A stretch of 64,000 bases of DNA from NCBI RefSeq assembly GCF_036997615.1, contig NZ_JAWLQA010000011.1; one strand, written 5' to 3'. How positions within the stretch are numbered: the stretch's first letter is position 1; each line of letters begins with the position of its first letter. The translations under genes were made by a program, and so were the position numbers. Source of the stretch: Brachyspira sp949287565 (GTDB taxonomy: Bacteria; Spirochaetota; Brachyspiria; Brachyspirales; Brachyspiraceae). The notes beneath the pieces were generated by a model. It did no database searches, was not told the origin of the DNA, and saw only the letters and a list, made by a program, of their open reading frames with translations. Shown here piece by piece: positions 8,120-16,980 of the stretch.

Positions 8120-9373
8120 TTATATTTTCTTGAAAACTATAGAAGCATTATGTCCGCCGAAACCGAAAGAATTGCTTATAGCATATTCTATTTTATAATC
8201 TTGAGCAGTATTAGCAACAACATCTAAATCGCATTCAGGATCTTGTTCTTCTACATTGATAGTAGGGTGAACTTTACCTTCAATGATGCTCATAATAGTA
8301 GCAATAGCTTCTATACCGCCTGCAGCTCCTAAAGCATGACCTGTCATAGATTTTGTAGAGTTAATTTTGATCTTTTTAGCATGATCTTCACCTAAAGCCT
8401 TTTTAATAGCTTTAATTTCAGCGATATCTCCTACAGGAGTAGAAGTACCATGAGTATTAACATAGCTGATTTTATCAGGCGAAATTTTAGCACTTTCAAT
8501 AGCTAAAGACATAGCTCTTGCTCCCATAGCACCGTCCTCTAAAGGTGCAGTGATATGATTAGCATCAGCAGTAAATCCATAACCGCAAACTTCAGCAAGT
8601 ATATTAGCATTTCTTTTCTTAGCATGTTCATATTCTTCAAGTATCAATATACCAGCGCCCTCAGCAATAACAAATCCATCTCTTCCTTTATCAAAAGGTC
8701 TTGATGCTTTAGCAGGCTCATCATTTCTAGTAGATAAAGCTCTAGCATTATTGAAACCAGCTATAGTAAGAGGGTTAATAGTAGCTTCAGAACCTCCAAC
8801 TACCATAATATCAGCTTCATTATCTCTAATATGTTTGTATCCTAAACCTATAGAATGGTTTGAAGAAGCACAAGCAGTAACTGTACTGTAATTAGGTCCG
8901 TTCATACCATATTCCATGGATATTAAACCAGGTGTCATATTTATAATTTGCATAGGTACAAAGAAAGGTGATACTCTGCCAGGTCCGTCATTAAGTAAAA
9001 TTTGATGGTTAGATAAAAGAGTAGTCATACCGCCAATACCGCTACCAAGAACACAACCGGCTCTTAAAGGATCAAAGCCTGTTTTAGGTTCTATACCAGC
9101 CTGCTTAAATGCATGATGAGCGGCATATATTCCAAAATTAATAAAAGGGTCTAATCTTCTTAACATTTTTTTATCAGAATAATAATCGCCCTCAACTGGT
9201 AAAGCTTCAGCACCGATTTTGGTAATAAGCTGCTCTTTTTCAGGATCAAAATATTTACTTAATGTTTTTATACCTGAAACACCATTAAGCAAATTATCCC
9301 AAAATGTTTTTACATCATTTCCTAGAGAACTTACTATTCCAAGCCCCGTAATTACAACTCTACGTTCACTCAT
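8120..9373 (-). CDS. fabF: 3-oxoacyl-ACP synthase II
   Basis: 417 residues, full KAS II length. The nucleophile is C168 in TVTACASSNHS. The catalytic histidines lie in NTHGTSTPVGD and in KSMTGHALGAAGG, and the glycine-rich C-terminal loop SFGFGGHNA is present. It condenses malonyl-ACP with acyl-ACP during fatty-acid elongation. Last gene of fabG-acpP-fabF, with its own ribosome site (AGGAG). A hairpin between acpP and fabF probably lowers its transcription relative to acpP. Confidence 0.96.
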   Translation of the reverse strand: MSERRVVITGLGIVSSLGNDVKTFWDNLLNGVSGIKTLSKYFDPEKEQLITKIGAEALPVEGDYYSDKKMLRRLDPFINFGIYAAHHAFKQAGIEPKTGFDPLRAGCVLGSGIGGMTTLLSNHQILLNDGPGRVSPFFVPMQIINMTPGLISMEYGMNGPNYSTVTACASSNHSIGLGYKHIRDNEADIMVVGGSEATINPLTIAGFNNARALSTRNDEPAKASRPFDKGRDGFVIAEGAGILILEEYEHAKKRNANILAEVCGYGFTADANHITAPLEDGAMGARAMSLAIESAKISPDKISYVNTHGTSTPVGDIAEIKAIKKALGEDHAKKIKINSTKSMTGHALGAAGGIEAIATIMSIIEGKVHPTINVEEQDPECDLDVVANTAQDYKIEYAISNSFGFGGHNASIVFKKI

Positions 9374-9407
9374 ATATAAAACTCCTATGATTTTGAACTA
9401 TACAAAA

Positions 9408-9446
9408 AATTTCCCGTAAAAGACATAATTCTATTTACGGGAAATT
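9408..9446 (-). terminator. Intercistronic hairpin between acpP and fabF
   Basis: 13-bp arms AATTTCCCGTAAA and TTTACGGGAAATT, with a T-run (TTTTTTG) after the stem on the minus strand. fabF has no obvious promoter of its own after it, so it probably acts as a partial terminator or RNA stabiliser giving more acpP than fabF message. Confidence 0.7.
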
Positions 9447-9457
9447 AAATAGTATAA

Positions 9458-9694
9458 TTATTTTTTATGTTCTTCAATGTATTTAGCAGCATCTGCTACA
9501 TTTTTAATTTTTTCTTGATCTTCTTGAGGAATTTTGATTTCATAACGTTTTTCTAATTCCATAATTAATTCTACTAAATCAAGTGAATCAGCGTTTAAAT
9601 CATCTACGAAAGAAGCTGTATCAGTGATTTTACTTTTGTCTGGGATGTTTAATTGATTAGCAACAACATCTTTAATTTCATCGATTAATGCCAT
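9458..9694 (-). CDS. acpP: Acyl carrier protein
   Basis: 78 residues, acidic, with the phosphopantetheine attachment site S37 in ADSLDLVELIMELE. It carries the growing acyl chain in fatty-acid synthesis, after modification by holo-ACP synthase (not seen here). Very good ribosome site (AAGGAG) and a hairpin immediately downstream, fitting high expression. Confidence 0.97.
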   Translation of the reverse strand: MALIDEIKDVVANQLNIPDKSKITDTASFVDDLNADSLDLVELIMELEKRYEIKIPQEDQEKIKNVADAAKYIEEHKK

Positions 9695-9773
9695 TTTTAA
9701 TTCTCCTTAAATTATATTGTTTTATTAATAAAGTGCTTTTAAACACATTATACGCTTTTATATTATATATTAA

Positions 9774-10523
9774 TTACATTGACATTCCGCCGTCAACTGC
9801 TATTACTTCTCCTGTGATATAACTGCTCATATCAGAAGCTAAGAATAATACTAAATTAGATACATCTTCAGGTGTTCCTAATCTTTTTAACGGTGTAATG
9901 CTCATTATTCCTTTTACTGTATCTTCAGGCAAAATTCCTGTCATATCTGTTTGTATGAATCCTGGAGCTATTGCATTTACACATATATTTCTAGGGGCAA
10001 ATTCTTTAGCCATAGATTTAGTCATTCCTATGATTCCAGCCTTAGCAGCAGAATAATTAACCTGTCCTGCATTTCCCATTTTTCCTATAACGCTAGATAT
10101 ATTGATTATTTTGCCTTTTCTTGCTCTAAGCATAGATTTGGCTGCTTCTCTTGACATATAGAAAGTACCTGAAAGATTTGTTGATATTACATCATTCCAA
10201 GCATTATCTTCCATTTGAAGCATTAACATATCCTTAGTAATACCTGCATTATTTACAAGTATATCAATAGAACCAAATTTTTCTATAGTTTTAGCAACTA
10301 CTTCTTTACAAGATTCGCTTGATTTTGCATCATGTTGAATTGCTAAAGTTTCTACATTGAAAGTTGATTTTATTTCTTCAGCTACTTGAGAGGCTTTTTC
10401 AAAGTTTGTAGCAGTGATTACAACATTAACTCCTTCTTTTGCTAGAGTTTCTGCTATTTTTTTTCCTATTCCTCTGCTTGAACCGGTTACTATAGCTGTT
10501 TTATTTTTAAGATTTAAGTCCAT
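9774..10523 (-). CDS. fabG: 3-oxoacyl-ACP reductase
   Basis: 249 residues, typical short-chain dehydrogenase. Cofactor-binding TGSSRGIG at 13-20, NNAG at 91-94, and the catalytic Ser (143/144), Y157 and K161 in YSAAK. The C-terminus ends in ITGEVIAVDGGMSM, usual for FabG. It performs the first reduction of each elongation cycle with NADPH. First gene of the fab unit, with a promoter at 10598-10626 and an AGGG ribosome site. Confidence 0.95.
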   Translation of the reverse strand: MDLNLKNKTAIVTGSSRGIGKKIAETLAKEGVNVVITATNFEKASQVAEEIKSTFNVETLAIQHDAKSSESCKEVVAKTIEKFGSIDILVNNAGITKDMLMLQMEDNAWNDVISTNLSGTFYMSREAAKSMLRARKGKIINISSVIGKMGNAGQVNYSAAKAGIIGMTKSMAKEFAPRNICVNAIAPGFIQTDMTGILPEDTVKGIMSITPLKRLGTPEDVSNLVLFLASDMSSYITGEVIAVDGGMSM

Positions 10524-10597
10524 ATTTACCCTTTTTGAAGTATGTAAAGATATATAAATATAACAAAAAAAATTTTTATTAGTTAAATATATAATAT

Positions 10598-10626
10598 ATT
10601 AAAACAAAATATATTGAATTTGTCAA
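10598..10626 (-). promoter_or_regulatory. fabG promoter
   Basis: On the minus strand TTGACA (10621-10626), a 17-nt spacer and TTTAAT (10598-10603), about 75 bp before the fabG start. The -35 is perfect, the -10 weaker. Confidence 0.6.
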
Positions 10627-10649
10627 GCTAAAAATATCATTTTAAAATT

Positions 10650-10676
10650 TTCGACTTTTTTGGTTTAAAAGTCGAA
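10650..10676. repeat. Hairpin before the fab promoter
   Basis: Arms TTCGACTTTT and AAAAGTCGAA around a 7-nt loop, just upstream of the fabG promoter. Possibly a second terminator for the phosphohexomutase gene or an upstream binding site. Confidence 0.4.
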
Positions 10677-10698
10677 GTGCATTAATTTTTTATAAATA

Positions 10699-10733
10699 AA
10701 AAAACTCCGGAATTATAATTTTCCAGAGTTTTT
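10699..10733 (-). terminator. Phosphohexomutase terminator
   Basis: Arms AAAAACTCCGGAA and TTCCAGAGTTTTT (one G-U pair) with a T-rich tail, directly after the phosphohexomutase stop on the minus strand. Confidence 0.8.
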
Positions 10734-10755
10734 CATTTTTATTAATTAGTTATGT

Positions 10756-12183
10756 TTACTTTTTAGTTTTTTTACTTGCTTCTTTTTTTGTTTTTTCTTC
10801 TTTTGATTTAGTTTCTTTAGTAGGCTTTACAGGAGTTTTTACTCCTTTTATCATATTCATAGCTACAGTAATTAAATCTTTAGCCTCTTTTTTGCTTTTA
10901 GCTTCAGCAATAATTCTTACTATAGGCTCTGTATTTGATGAACGAACATGAAGCCAACCTTCTTCCAAATCTATTTTTATTCCGTCAATAGTTGTTATTT
11001 TGGCTTTAGGATACTCTTCTTTAACTTGCTTTAAGAATTTATCTTCATCTATTTTTGATACTTCCAATTTTTCTTTGACTATTTCATATTTTGGTATTTC
11101 ATTTACAAGTTCAGTAATAGTTTTTCCTGTTTTAGCCATTAATTCCAATATTAAAGCTATGCCCAAAAGAGAATCTCTTCCCGGAGTAACAGCAGGAACT
11201 ATTATTCCTCCATTTCCTTCTCCTCCGAAGTATAATTTATTTTTTACAACATGAGAAGAAACATTTATTTCTCCTATTTTTGTACGATCAACAGAGTATC
11301 CTTTTTCTTTAGCTAAATCATCTATCATTCTTGAAGTAGATAAATTTACAGCAGCATTTCCTTTACCAACTAGCCATAAATATTTAGCACATAAAGCTAA
11401 AGTATATTCTTCGCTTATTATAGTACCGTCATCAAGAACTAATGCAAGTCTGTCAGCATCAGGATCTTGAGTGAATCCTATATTAACTTTATTCTTTTTA
11501 ACTAAATCAGATAAACTTTTCATACTTGCAGCAGATGGTTCAGCAACATGTGCGAATTTTCCTGTATGTTCTTTATTGATAGAAACTTCTTTTACTCCCA
11601 ATGCTTTAAGTAGGGGAGGAGTAGCAAATAAACCTGTACCATTAACATAATCGCATGCCACTTTGAAATTAGCTTTTTTTATTTTTTCTACATCTATCCA
11701 TCTTAATATTCTTTTGATATGTTCTTCTATAGCATTATCTATTTTTTCATAAGTACCTGTTTCCAATGCTTTAACGAATCTTGATGATTTTTTATCATAA
11801 AGCTTCATAAGTTCATTAACTGATTTTTCATCCAAGAAATGTCCGCCTTTTCCTATAAGTTTTAATGCATTCCATTCTATAGGGTTATGGCTTGCAGATA
11901 TCATTATACCGCCATGTATTTTTAGTTTTTCTACCATATATAATGCTGTAGGTGTAGGAGTTATACCTATATCTATTACATTTATACCTGATGCTGTCAA
12001 TGTTGCTACAACTGCATTCAATATAGATTCTCCTGTTACCCTTGTATCTCTAGCTACTAAAACTTTTGCTTTCTTTGGAAAAAGACATGCAAATGCTGCA
12101 GTATAATCTACTACGGCTCTTATATCTAAACCATCTCCTATTATTCCTCTAATTCCTGATATACTTGTTTTTAAAGTAGGCAT
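10756..12183 (-). CDS. Alpha-D-phosphohexomutase (GlmM/ManB family)
   Basis: 475 residues with all four motifs of the superfamily: phosphoserine loop SASHNP (S98), metal site DPDADR (D240, D242, D244), sugar loop GGEGNGG (320-326) and phosphate loop RSSNTEP (414-420). It moves phosphate between C1 and C6 of a hexose or hexosamine. The GEGNGG loop differs from the usual GEQSGH of bacterial GlmM and GEMSGH of PMM/PGM, and looks more like the archaeal-type branch, so the substrate cannot be read with certainty. A lysine-rich tail of about 28 residues (447-475) is unusual. Single-gene unit with its own terminator. Confidence 0.88.
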   Translation of the reverse strand: MPTLKTSISGIRGIIGDGLDIRAVVDYTAAFACLFPKKAKVLVARDTRVTGESILNAVVATLTASGINVIDIGITPTPTALYMVEKLKIHGGIMISASHNPIEWNALKLIGKGGHFLDEKSVNELMKLYDKKSSRFVKALETGTYEKIDNAIEEHIKRILRWIDVEKIKKANFKVACDYVNGTGLFATPPLLKALGVKEVSINKEHTGKFAHVAEPSAASMKSLSDLVKKNKVNIGFTQDPDADRLALVLDDGTIISEEYTLALCAKYLWLVGKGNAAVNLSTSRMIDDLAKEKGYSVDRTKIGEINVSSHVVKNKLYFGGEGNGGIIVPAVTPGRDSLLGIALILELMAKTGKTITELVNEIPKYEIVKEKLEVSKIDEDKFLKQVKEEYPKAKITTIDGIKIDLEEGWLHVRSSNTEPIVRIIAEAKSKKEAKDLITVAMNMIKGVKTPVKPTKETKSKEEKTKKEASKKTKK

Positions 12184-12289
12184 TTAAAACTCCTGAAATA
12201 TATTCTTTAATTATAAAAATTATAAATATACAAAAAGTAAAATATTATTGTTTATAATTTAACAATACTATAATAATTTTCAATTATTT

Positions 12290-13471
12290 TTATGCATGAT
12301 GATGCATGTTAGTTACTCTATTAATAGCATTTTTATATTCGGCAATAAAACTTCGTATATCTACTATATTTATATAATTATCATTAGATATTGATATTGC
12401 TCTTATTTTATTTAATTCCTTTTTTAGAATGTCTTCATTTTTGATATTAAGCATTGTTTTTATATCATTTACTTTGTATGGAATATTTATAGAATCGATA
12501 TTATTAGGTAATGTTTCAGTTTTTACAATATAGTATAATGTTATTAATAGTTTAGCTAGCATATCATCTGTATTAAGTGCTATGATTTTTAATATTGTAT
12601 TTCTAATTTTTATACTTAGCATTCTTATATAATAAAGTTTTATAGAATTATCATTTTCTATTATATTAAGTAATTCTTCCTTTTTTAAAACTTTCAGTAC
12701 AGAATCTTCGAGTATAATCGCAGATGTAGATAAAGGCTGATATTCCAAAACAGGATTATACCCATCTATTATAGTATTTTTAGAGTATATACTTCTTGTA
12801 ATTTGATGCAAGTTTACAACATTATATATACCTATTTTACCTGATTTTATTATATATAATTTATCGCTTCCTTCTAATTCCGTATATAAACAATATCCTT
12901 TCTTATAATGAAATACATTGTCTTTTTTTGATAATGGTTCTTCAATAGGTTCTATATTAGATAATTTATTTTTTACATCATCAATATTTTCTCTATCATC
13001 TGGAAATCTTTTTATATACTCATTATACAGTCTATAAGCAGCATGATCAAAGCCATTTTTACTATAAACTTTAGCCATATTAAGAATTTCTTCTTTTGTT
13101 TTTCCTTTAATGATTTCTTTGCTTTCTGATATAAGTAAATAATATCTTCCAAGCCAAGTTTCTAATGAAGATTTTAAATATTTATATATTTTTATTGTTA
13201 AATCTTTATTTTTTGTATTAATTATTTCATCTAAAGTTAATTCTATAACTTCCATATCTTCCAATGCTTTAATATTATAGAAATAAGGCTCATTAAGTAC
13301 AACATTTATCAATCCTAATATATCGCCTTTATTGAATTCTATATTATAATCTAAGGTTCCATAAGATATAGCTTTGCCTTTAGTTATGATATAAAAAGAA
13401 TTTTTAGGACTTTGATTTTTTATAAAAATTATAGATGATTTTTTAAAATTTAAATTACTGTATTTATTCAT
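12290..13471 (-). CDS. Crp-like regulator with two cyclic-nucleotide-binding-type domains
   Basis: 393 residues, much longer than Crp (about 210). An N-terminal cupin (about 5-95) contains KNSFYIITKGKAISYG and FNKGDILGLINVVLNEPYF, the cNMP-binding fold pattern. A helical, TPR-like stretch (about 125-170, AAYRLYNEYIKRFPDD) follows, then a second cupin (about 185-285, KLYIIKSGKIGIYNV) and a C-terminal winged-helix-like part (about 325-375). The canonical phosphate-binding arginine motif of Crp is not obvious, so the ligand may not be cAMP. It ends in MHHHA. It may be a spirochaetal regulator or a sensor without DNA binding. Confidence 0.65.
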   Translation of the reverse strand: MNKYSNLNFKKSSIIFIKNQSPKNSFYIITKGKAISYGTLDYNIEFNKGDILGLINVVLNEPYFYNIKALEDMEVIELTLDEIINTKNKDLTIKIYKYLKSSLETWLGRYYLLISESKEIIKGKTKEEILNMAKVYSKNGFDHAAYRLYNEYIKRFPDDRENIDDVKNKLSNIEPIEEPLSKKDNVFHYKKGYCLYTELEGSDKLYIIKSGKIGIYNVVNLHQITRSIYSKNTIIDGYNPVLEYQPLSTSAIILEDSVLKVLKKEELLNIIENDNSIKLYYIRMLSIKIRNTILKIIALNTDDMLAKLLITLYYIVKTETLPNNIDSINIPYKVNDIKTMLNIKNEDILKKELNKIRAISISNDNYINIVDIRSFIAEYKNAINRVTNMHHHA

Positions 13472-13541
13472 AATTTTTACCTAATAATACTTTTATTCTA
13501 GCTTTTTTTACATTATTAGTCAATATTGTAATTAATATTTC

Positions 13542-14096
13542 TTATTTGTTGTGGTAACTGCAATTAATTGAATGATCATTTACAATTCCTATAGCTTGCA
13601 TATAGCTGTAAATTATTATGCTTCCTGTGAATTTAAATCCTCTTTTTATCAAATCTTTGCTTATTGTATCGGATAATTCATTTCTTGCAGGAAGAGGGCT
13701 TCCATCATCTAATTTATTATCTATTTGTTTTCCATCGGTAAAAGACCAAATATATTTATCAAAACTGCCGAACTCTTTTTGTACTTCTATAAATTTATTG
13801 GCATTTGTTATAAGGGCATTTATTTTTCTTTTATTTCGTATTATTCCTTTATTATTTAAAAGTTCATCTATTTTTTTATCATCATATTTAGATATTTTTT
13901 TATAATCAAAATTATCGAATGCCTCTCTCATATTTTCTCTTTTATCAAGTATGCATTTCCAGCTTAGTCCAGCCTGCATATTTTCAAGTATAAGCATTTC
14001 AAATAATTTTCTTTCATCATGGCATACTTGGCACCATTCTTCATTATGATATTTAATCTCTATTTCACTTTTAGCCCATTTGCATATTTCTGACAT
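13542..14096 (-). CDS. tag: DNA-3-methyladenine glycosylase I
   Basis: 184 residues, usual Tag length. It keeps the family pattern: C5 with W7 near the start, the glutamate in ILENMQAGLSW, GIIRNKRKI, and the C-terminal IGIVNDHSINC, whose His and Cys complete the structural zinc site. It excises 3-methyladenine from alkylated DNA, leaving an abasic site. Ribosome site AGGAAA. It follows the sigma-factor operon by 41 bp and may be read with it. Confidence 0.92.
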   Translation of the reverse strand: MSEICKWAKSEIEIKYHNEEWCQVCHDERKLFEMLILENMQAGLSWKCILDKRENMREAFDNFDYKKISKYDDKKIDELLNNKGIIRNKRKINALITNANKFIEVQKEFGSFDKYIWSFTDGKQIDNKLDDGSPLPARNELSDTISKDLIKRGFKFTGSIIIYSYMQAIGIVNDHSINCSYHNK

Positions 14097-14137
14097 AATT
14101 AAAATATTTCCTATTTTATATATGGTATGTATTTAAT

Positions 14138-14638
14138 TTATTCTATATTTATTGATATTTCATCATTATCAGCTTTTATATTATAGTTTCCTTTTTTTAA
14201 TTCTGAAGAGTAATTATCTTTTTGTCCGAATATATTAACTATTTTTTCACCATTGTATTCTATTACACACCAATTTTTTATGTTGCTGATATTTATATAG
14301 TATTGATTATCGCTTTTATATATTTCTATATTTTTATAAACGTAAACATCTTTGATTTTATTATCTTCTTCGCCTCTTGAAGCTAATGGAGTTAATTTGC
14401 TGAAATAAAGCATATGATTAATTATACTGTCTTTTATATTGATTATTGGTTTTATTTTTGATTCTTTAAGCATATTAGAATCTTCTATATTTTCCATAAG
14501 AAATAAATCATTTTTTAAAGAACTTACTTCTCTTTGCAAATCAGCATTCGATTCTAACTCTTGTAAAAAGTCATCAGATACTTTAATGCCATTAACATAA
14601 TTTATAATTTCTTCTTCTGTATAATTATATTTACTCAT
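14138..14638 (-). CDS. Small protein after the sigma factor, possible anti-sigma
   Basis: 166 residues, cytoplasmic, no membrane segment and no zinc motif. The N-terminus (EEEIINYVNGIKVSDDFLQELESNADLQREV) looks like the start of anti-sigma proteins, where a short helix pair precedes the partner-binding region. It begins 1 bp after the sigma-factor stop and is surely co-expressed with it. Calling it an anti-sigma or regulatory partner is inference from position. The C-terminus is beta-like and of no recognised family. Confidence 0.55.
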   Translation of the reverse strand: MSKYNYTEEEIINYVNGIKVSDDFLQELESNADLQREVSSLKNDLFLMENIEDSNMLKESKIKPIINIKDSIINHMLYFSKLTPLASRGEEDNKIKDVYVYKNIEIYKSDNQYYINISNIKNWCVIEYNGEKIVNIFGQKDNYSSELKKGNYNIKADNDEISINIE

Positions 14639-14639
14639 A

Positions 14640-15521
14640 TTATAAATCCGATAAATTATTAAAATGTTCTTTTAAACTAGATTTTATTTTGTTTATAATT
14701 TTTGTAACTGCATTATTTGTAATATTTAAAAGTTTTGCTATAAACTCATAAGGAACATTTATTTTTATAGAATGCAGCTTCTTTATATAATTTTGTTTTT
14801 TGCTTGCTAAATGCACGGTGAAAAGTCCTCTTTTATTATTGATTTCTATTTGTGCATTTATCTTTGCTATTTTATCCTGCTGTTTTATTATTTCATTATA
14901 TTTTTTTATGTATGTTGCTCTTGCTTTTTCTATTATTGAATATGCTTCTTCATAATTAATATTAAAATATTTCATTAAAGGCTGTATTATAAGATTTATA
15001 AATAATTCTAGATTATGTATAAAAAATGCTATCGAATCTCTATCTGTGAATTCTTTTTCTATATAATTAAACATATTTAGTGAAAGTTTTTCTATATTGC
15101 TTTCATTATAGTTATTAGTATATTCATTCATAACATAGGATTTACTGTCATAAAGCACATCATGCAAAGTCAATGCTTCCTTACCGCATAATGGTGCATC
15201 TATTGAAATTTCCTGTTTTTTATACTTATCTTTTCTTTTTTTGTGATCTAAGAAATTTAAATAATGACTTCTTAATGTATATGTAAACCAAGTGATAAAT
15301 TTAGCATCTGTTTCATTATATTTTATTATTATATTATCTATTCTTTCTATATAGTATGCATAGAATTCTAAAGCTTCATCATGAAACACACCGAAAACTT
15401 TTCTAGGATAATTATAAATATAATTAGATAAATGTTCATTAATTTCTTTTAAATCCTCAATGCTTCTAGTGGCTTTATATTCAAGAATCAGCTTTTTTAT
15501 AAATACATCATCTATCATCAT
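14640..15521 (-). CDS. Diverged sigma-70 family protein
   Basis: 293 residues. Residues 65-125 resemble sigma region 2 (KFITWFTYTLRSHYLNFLDHKKRK, then ISIDAPL as in sigma-factor linkers). The last about 35 residues resemble region 4 (VPYEFIAKLLNITNNAVTKIINKI, a helix-turn-helix). The middle about 130 residues are unusual and helical, with no clear region 3. It starts inside dciA (14-bp overlap) and is followed at once by a small protein that may control it. Probably an alternative sigma factor typical of spirochaetes; target promoters unknown. Confidence 0.65.
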   Translation of the reverse strand: MMIDDVFIKKLILEYKATRSIEDLKEINEHLSNYIYNYPRKVFGVFHDEALEFYAYYIERIDNIIIKYNETDAKFITWFTYTLRSHYLNFLDHKKRKDKYKKQEISIDAPLCGKEALTLHDVLYDSKSYVMNEYTNNYNESNIEKLSLNMFNYIEKEFTDRDSIAFFIHNLELFINLIIQPLMKYFNINYEEAYSIIEKARATYIKKYNEIIKQQDKIAKINAQIEINNKRGLFTVHLASKKQNYIKKLHSIKINVPYEFIAKLLNITNNAVTKIINKIKSSLKEHFNNLSDL

Positions 15522-15972
15522 TATCCTCGTATTTTAATATATTAGCGAATATTTCTTTCATACGTTCATCTTTTATGCCTGATTCTTTTATTGTGTTCTC
15601 TATCCATTCCTTATGTTCTTTTGTTAATTCTTTTTCTTCGTTTTTTTCTTTATTATTTGTATTTTCTATTTTTCTATTATTATTAACTTCACCTATTCTT
15701 GTTTTTAATTCTACTACTTCTATATTAGTTTCTTTCTTTATATTTTTGAATATATTATTTCTGTTCATAAATATTTCATTGGCCCATACACTATCTGTTA
15801 TGGTTACAGTGAGGACGGCATTTCTATAAAATGAAGGATAGCATATTTTTGAAAGAACTTCTCCCATAATATCATCCCATTTTTGAGATATTTTTATATA
15901 ATTTGCCAGATTTATATTTTGATATAATTTTCTATCTGAATATTCTTCTAATGTATTTTTTATTGTGTGCAT
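15508..15972 (-). CDS. dciA: DciA-like protein (DUF721)
   Basis: 154 residues. The N-terminal about 90 residues match the DUF721/DciA pattern: ISQKWDDIMGEVLSKICYPSFYRNAVLTVTITDSVWANEI, where conserved W, G, the central beta strand and SxWAxE occur in order. DciA is the ancestral bacterial helicase loader/operator acting on DnaB. A Glu/Lys/Asn-rich tail of about 50 residues follows. It is translationally coupled to the sigma factor downstream, an unexpected neighbour, since DciA often sits near dnaA, recF or gyrB. Confidence 0.8.
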   Translation of the reverse strand: MHTIKNTLEEYSDRKLYQNINLANYIKISQKWDDIMGEVLSKICYPSFYRNAVLTVTITDSVWANEIFMNRNNIFKNIKKETNIEVVELKTRIGEVNNNRKIENTNNKEKNEEKELTKEHKEWIENTIKESGIKDERMKEIFANILKYEDNDDR

Positions 15973-16023
15973 TATAAATCCTCATAATATTATCATACAA
16001 CAATTTTTTATATAATCAATATA

Positions 16024-16980
16024 TTAATTATCGTTTTGATTAGCATTTGTTTGAGGAGCTGCAATATTTGTTTCTGCCGCAGTTACAGCGGATGCTTGAT
16101 TGTTTGTAATCATGTTATTTGTATTTATTATATTATTAGTATTTATGAAATCATTTGTTATAACCGTATTTGTGTTTATGATATTGTTTGTTACTATATT
16201 GTTTGTTGCTGACTCCATTATATCTATTTCTATTGGTTTGGCTTCCACATCTTCATCATAAGTTATAACTGTATTATTTTGATTTGTATTTATTTTAGGT
16301 TTATTTTCAAGAGTTATATTTGTATTTCCGGATATTCTTGCTAATATATTTTTATTTCTATCTATAGAGTCTTTTAATCCTCTATAATTTGGATTAATTT
16401 TGTATGCTTCTTCATAAGTATTAAGTGCTGAGCTGAAATTTTTATCTCTTTCATAAGTAGCGGCAAGATTCACCATATATACTACATTATTAGGACTGTA
16501 AACTGTTGCTTTTAAAAATGATGATTCAGCCTGTTTATAATCTTCTACATATAGATATAAAAGCCCAAGAAAATTATTCATATAAGCATCATTAGGCTTT
16601 AAACTTATAGAATACCTTATTGAATCTATAGCTTTATTTGTATCTCCCAATTTATAAAGAGCGTATCCTTTTTGGAAATGTAGCTTATGAGAAAAACTAT
16701 TTACTATTATACCATTTCTAGCTGCTCTAAGCATATTAGTATAATCTTTCAAATTCATGTAAGAATTAGCTAAATTTTCAAAATATTCTATTTTAAGAAT
16801 AGGGGAATATTCTATTTCATATTCAAATAATTCTGCGGCTTTTTTATAGTTTTTTGCATTATAATATCTGTATGCCCTAGATAAATTTTTCCTATCATAA
16901 TTGAAAGTATCATTTGTTTGAGAATACAATGATAATGCAATTAAAGAAAAAAGTATAAGAATTATCTTATTAACGTGCAT
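16024..16980 (-). CDS. Secreted TPR protein
   Basis: 318 residues from ATG 16980. The first 20 residues form a signal peptide (MHVNKIILILFSLIALSLYSQ), so this start is preferred over one 30 bp upstream, which would add a polar leader and has no ribosome site. About five TPR repeats cover residues 20-190, for example FQKGYALYKLGDTNKAIDSI. The C-terminal about 110 residues are Asn/Thr-rich with repeated INTNN and VITN words. Probably periplasmic, mediating protein contacts. Overlaps the upstream gene by 11 bp. Confidence 0.75.
   Translation of the reverse strand: MHVNKIILILFSLIALSLYSQTNDTFNYDRKNLSRAYRYYNAKNYKKAAELFEYEIEYSPILKIEYFENLANSYMNLKDYTNMLRAARNGIIVNSFSHKLHFQKGYALYKLGDTNKAIDSIRYSISLKPNDAYMNNFLGLLYLYVEDYKQAESSFLKATVYSPNNVVYMVNLAATYERDKNFSSALNTYEEAYKINPNYRGLKDSIDRNKNILARISGNTNITLENKPKINTNQNNTVITYDEDVEAKPIEIDIMESATNNIVTNNIINTNTVITNDFINTNNIINTNNMITNNQASAVTAAETNIAAPQTNANQNDN

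Noticed and set aside
9951..10154. 67-codon plus-strand ORF
   Set aside because: Antisense to the conserved fabG coding region, no ribosome site.
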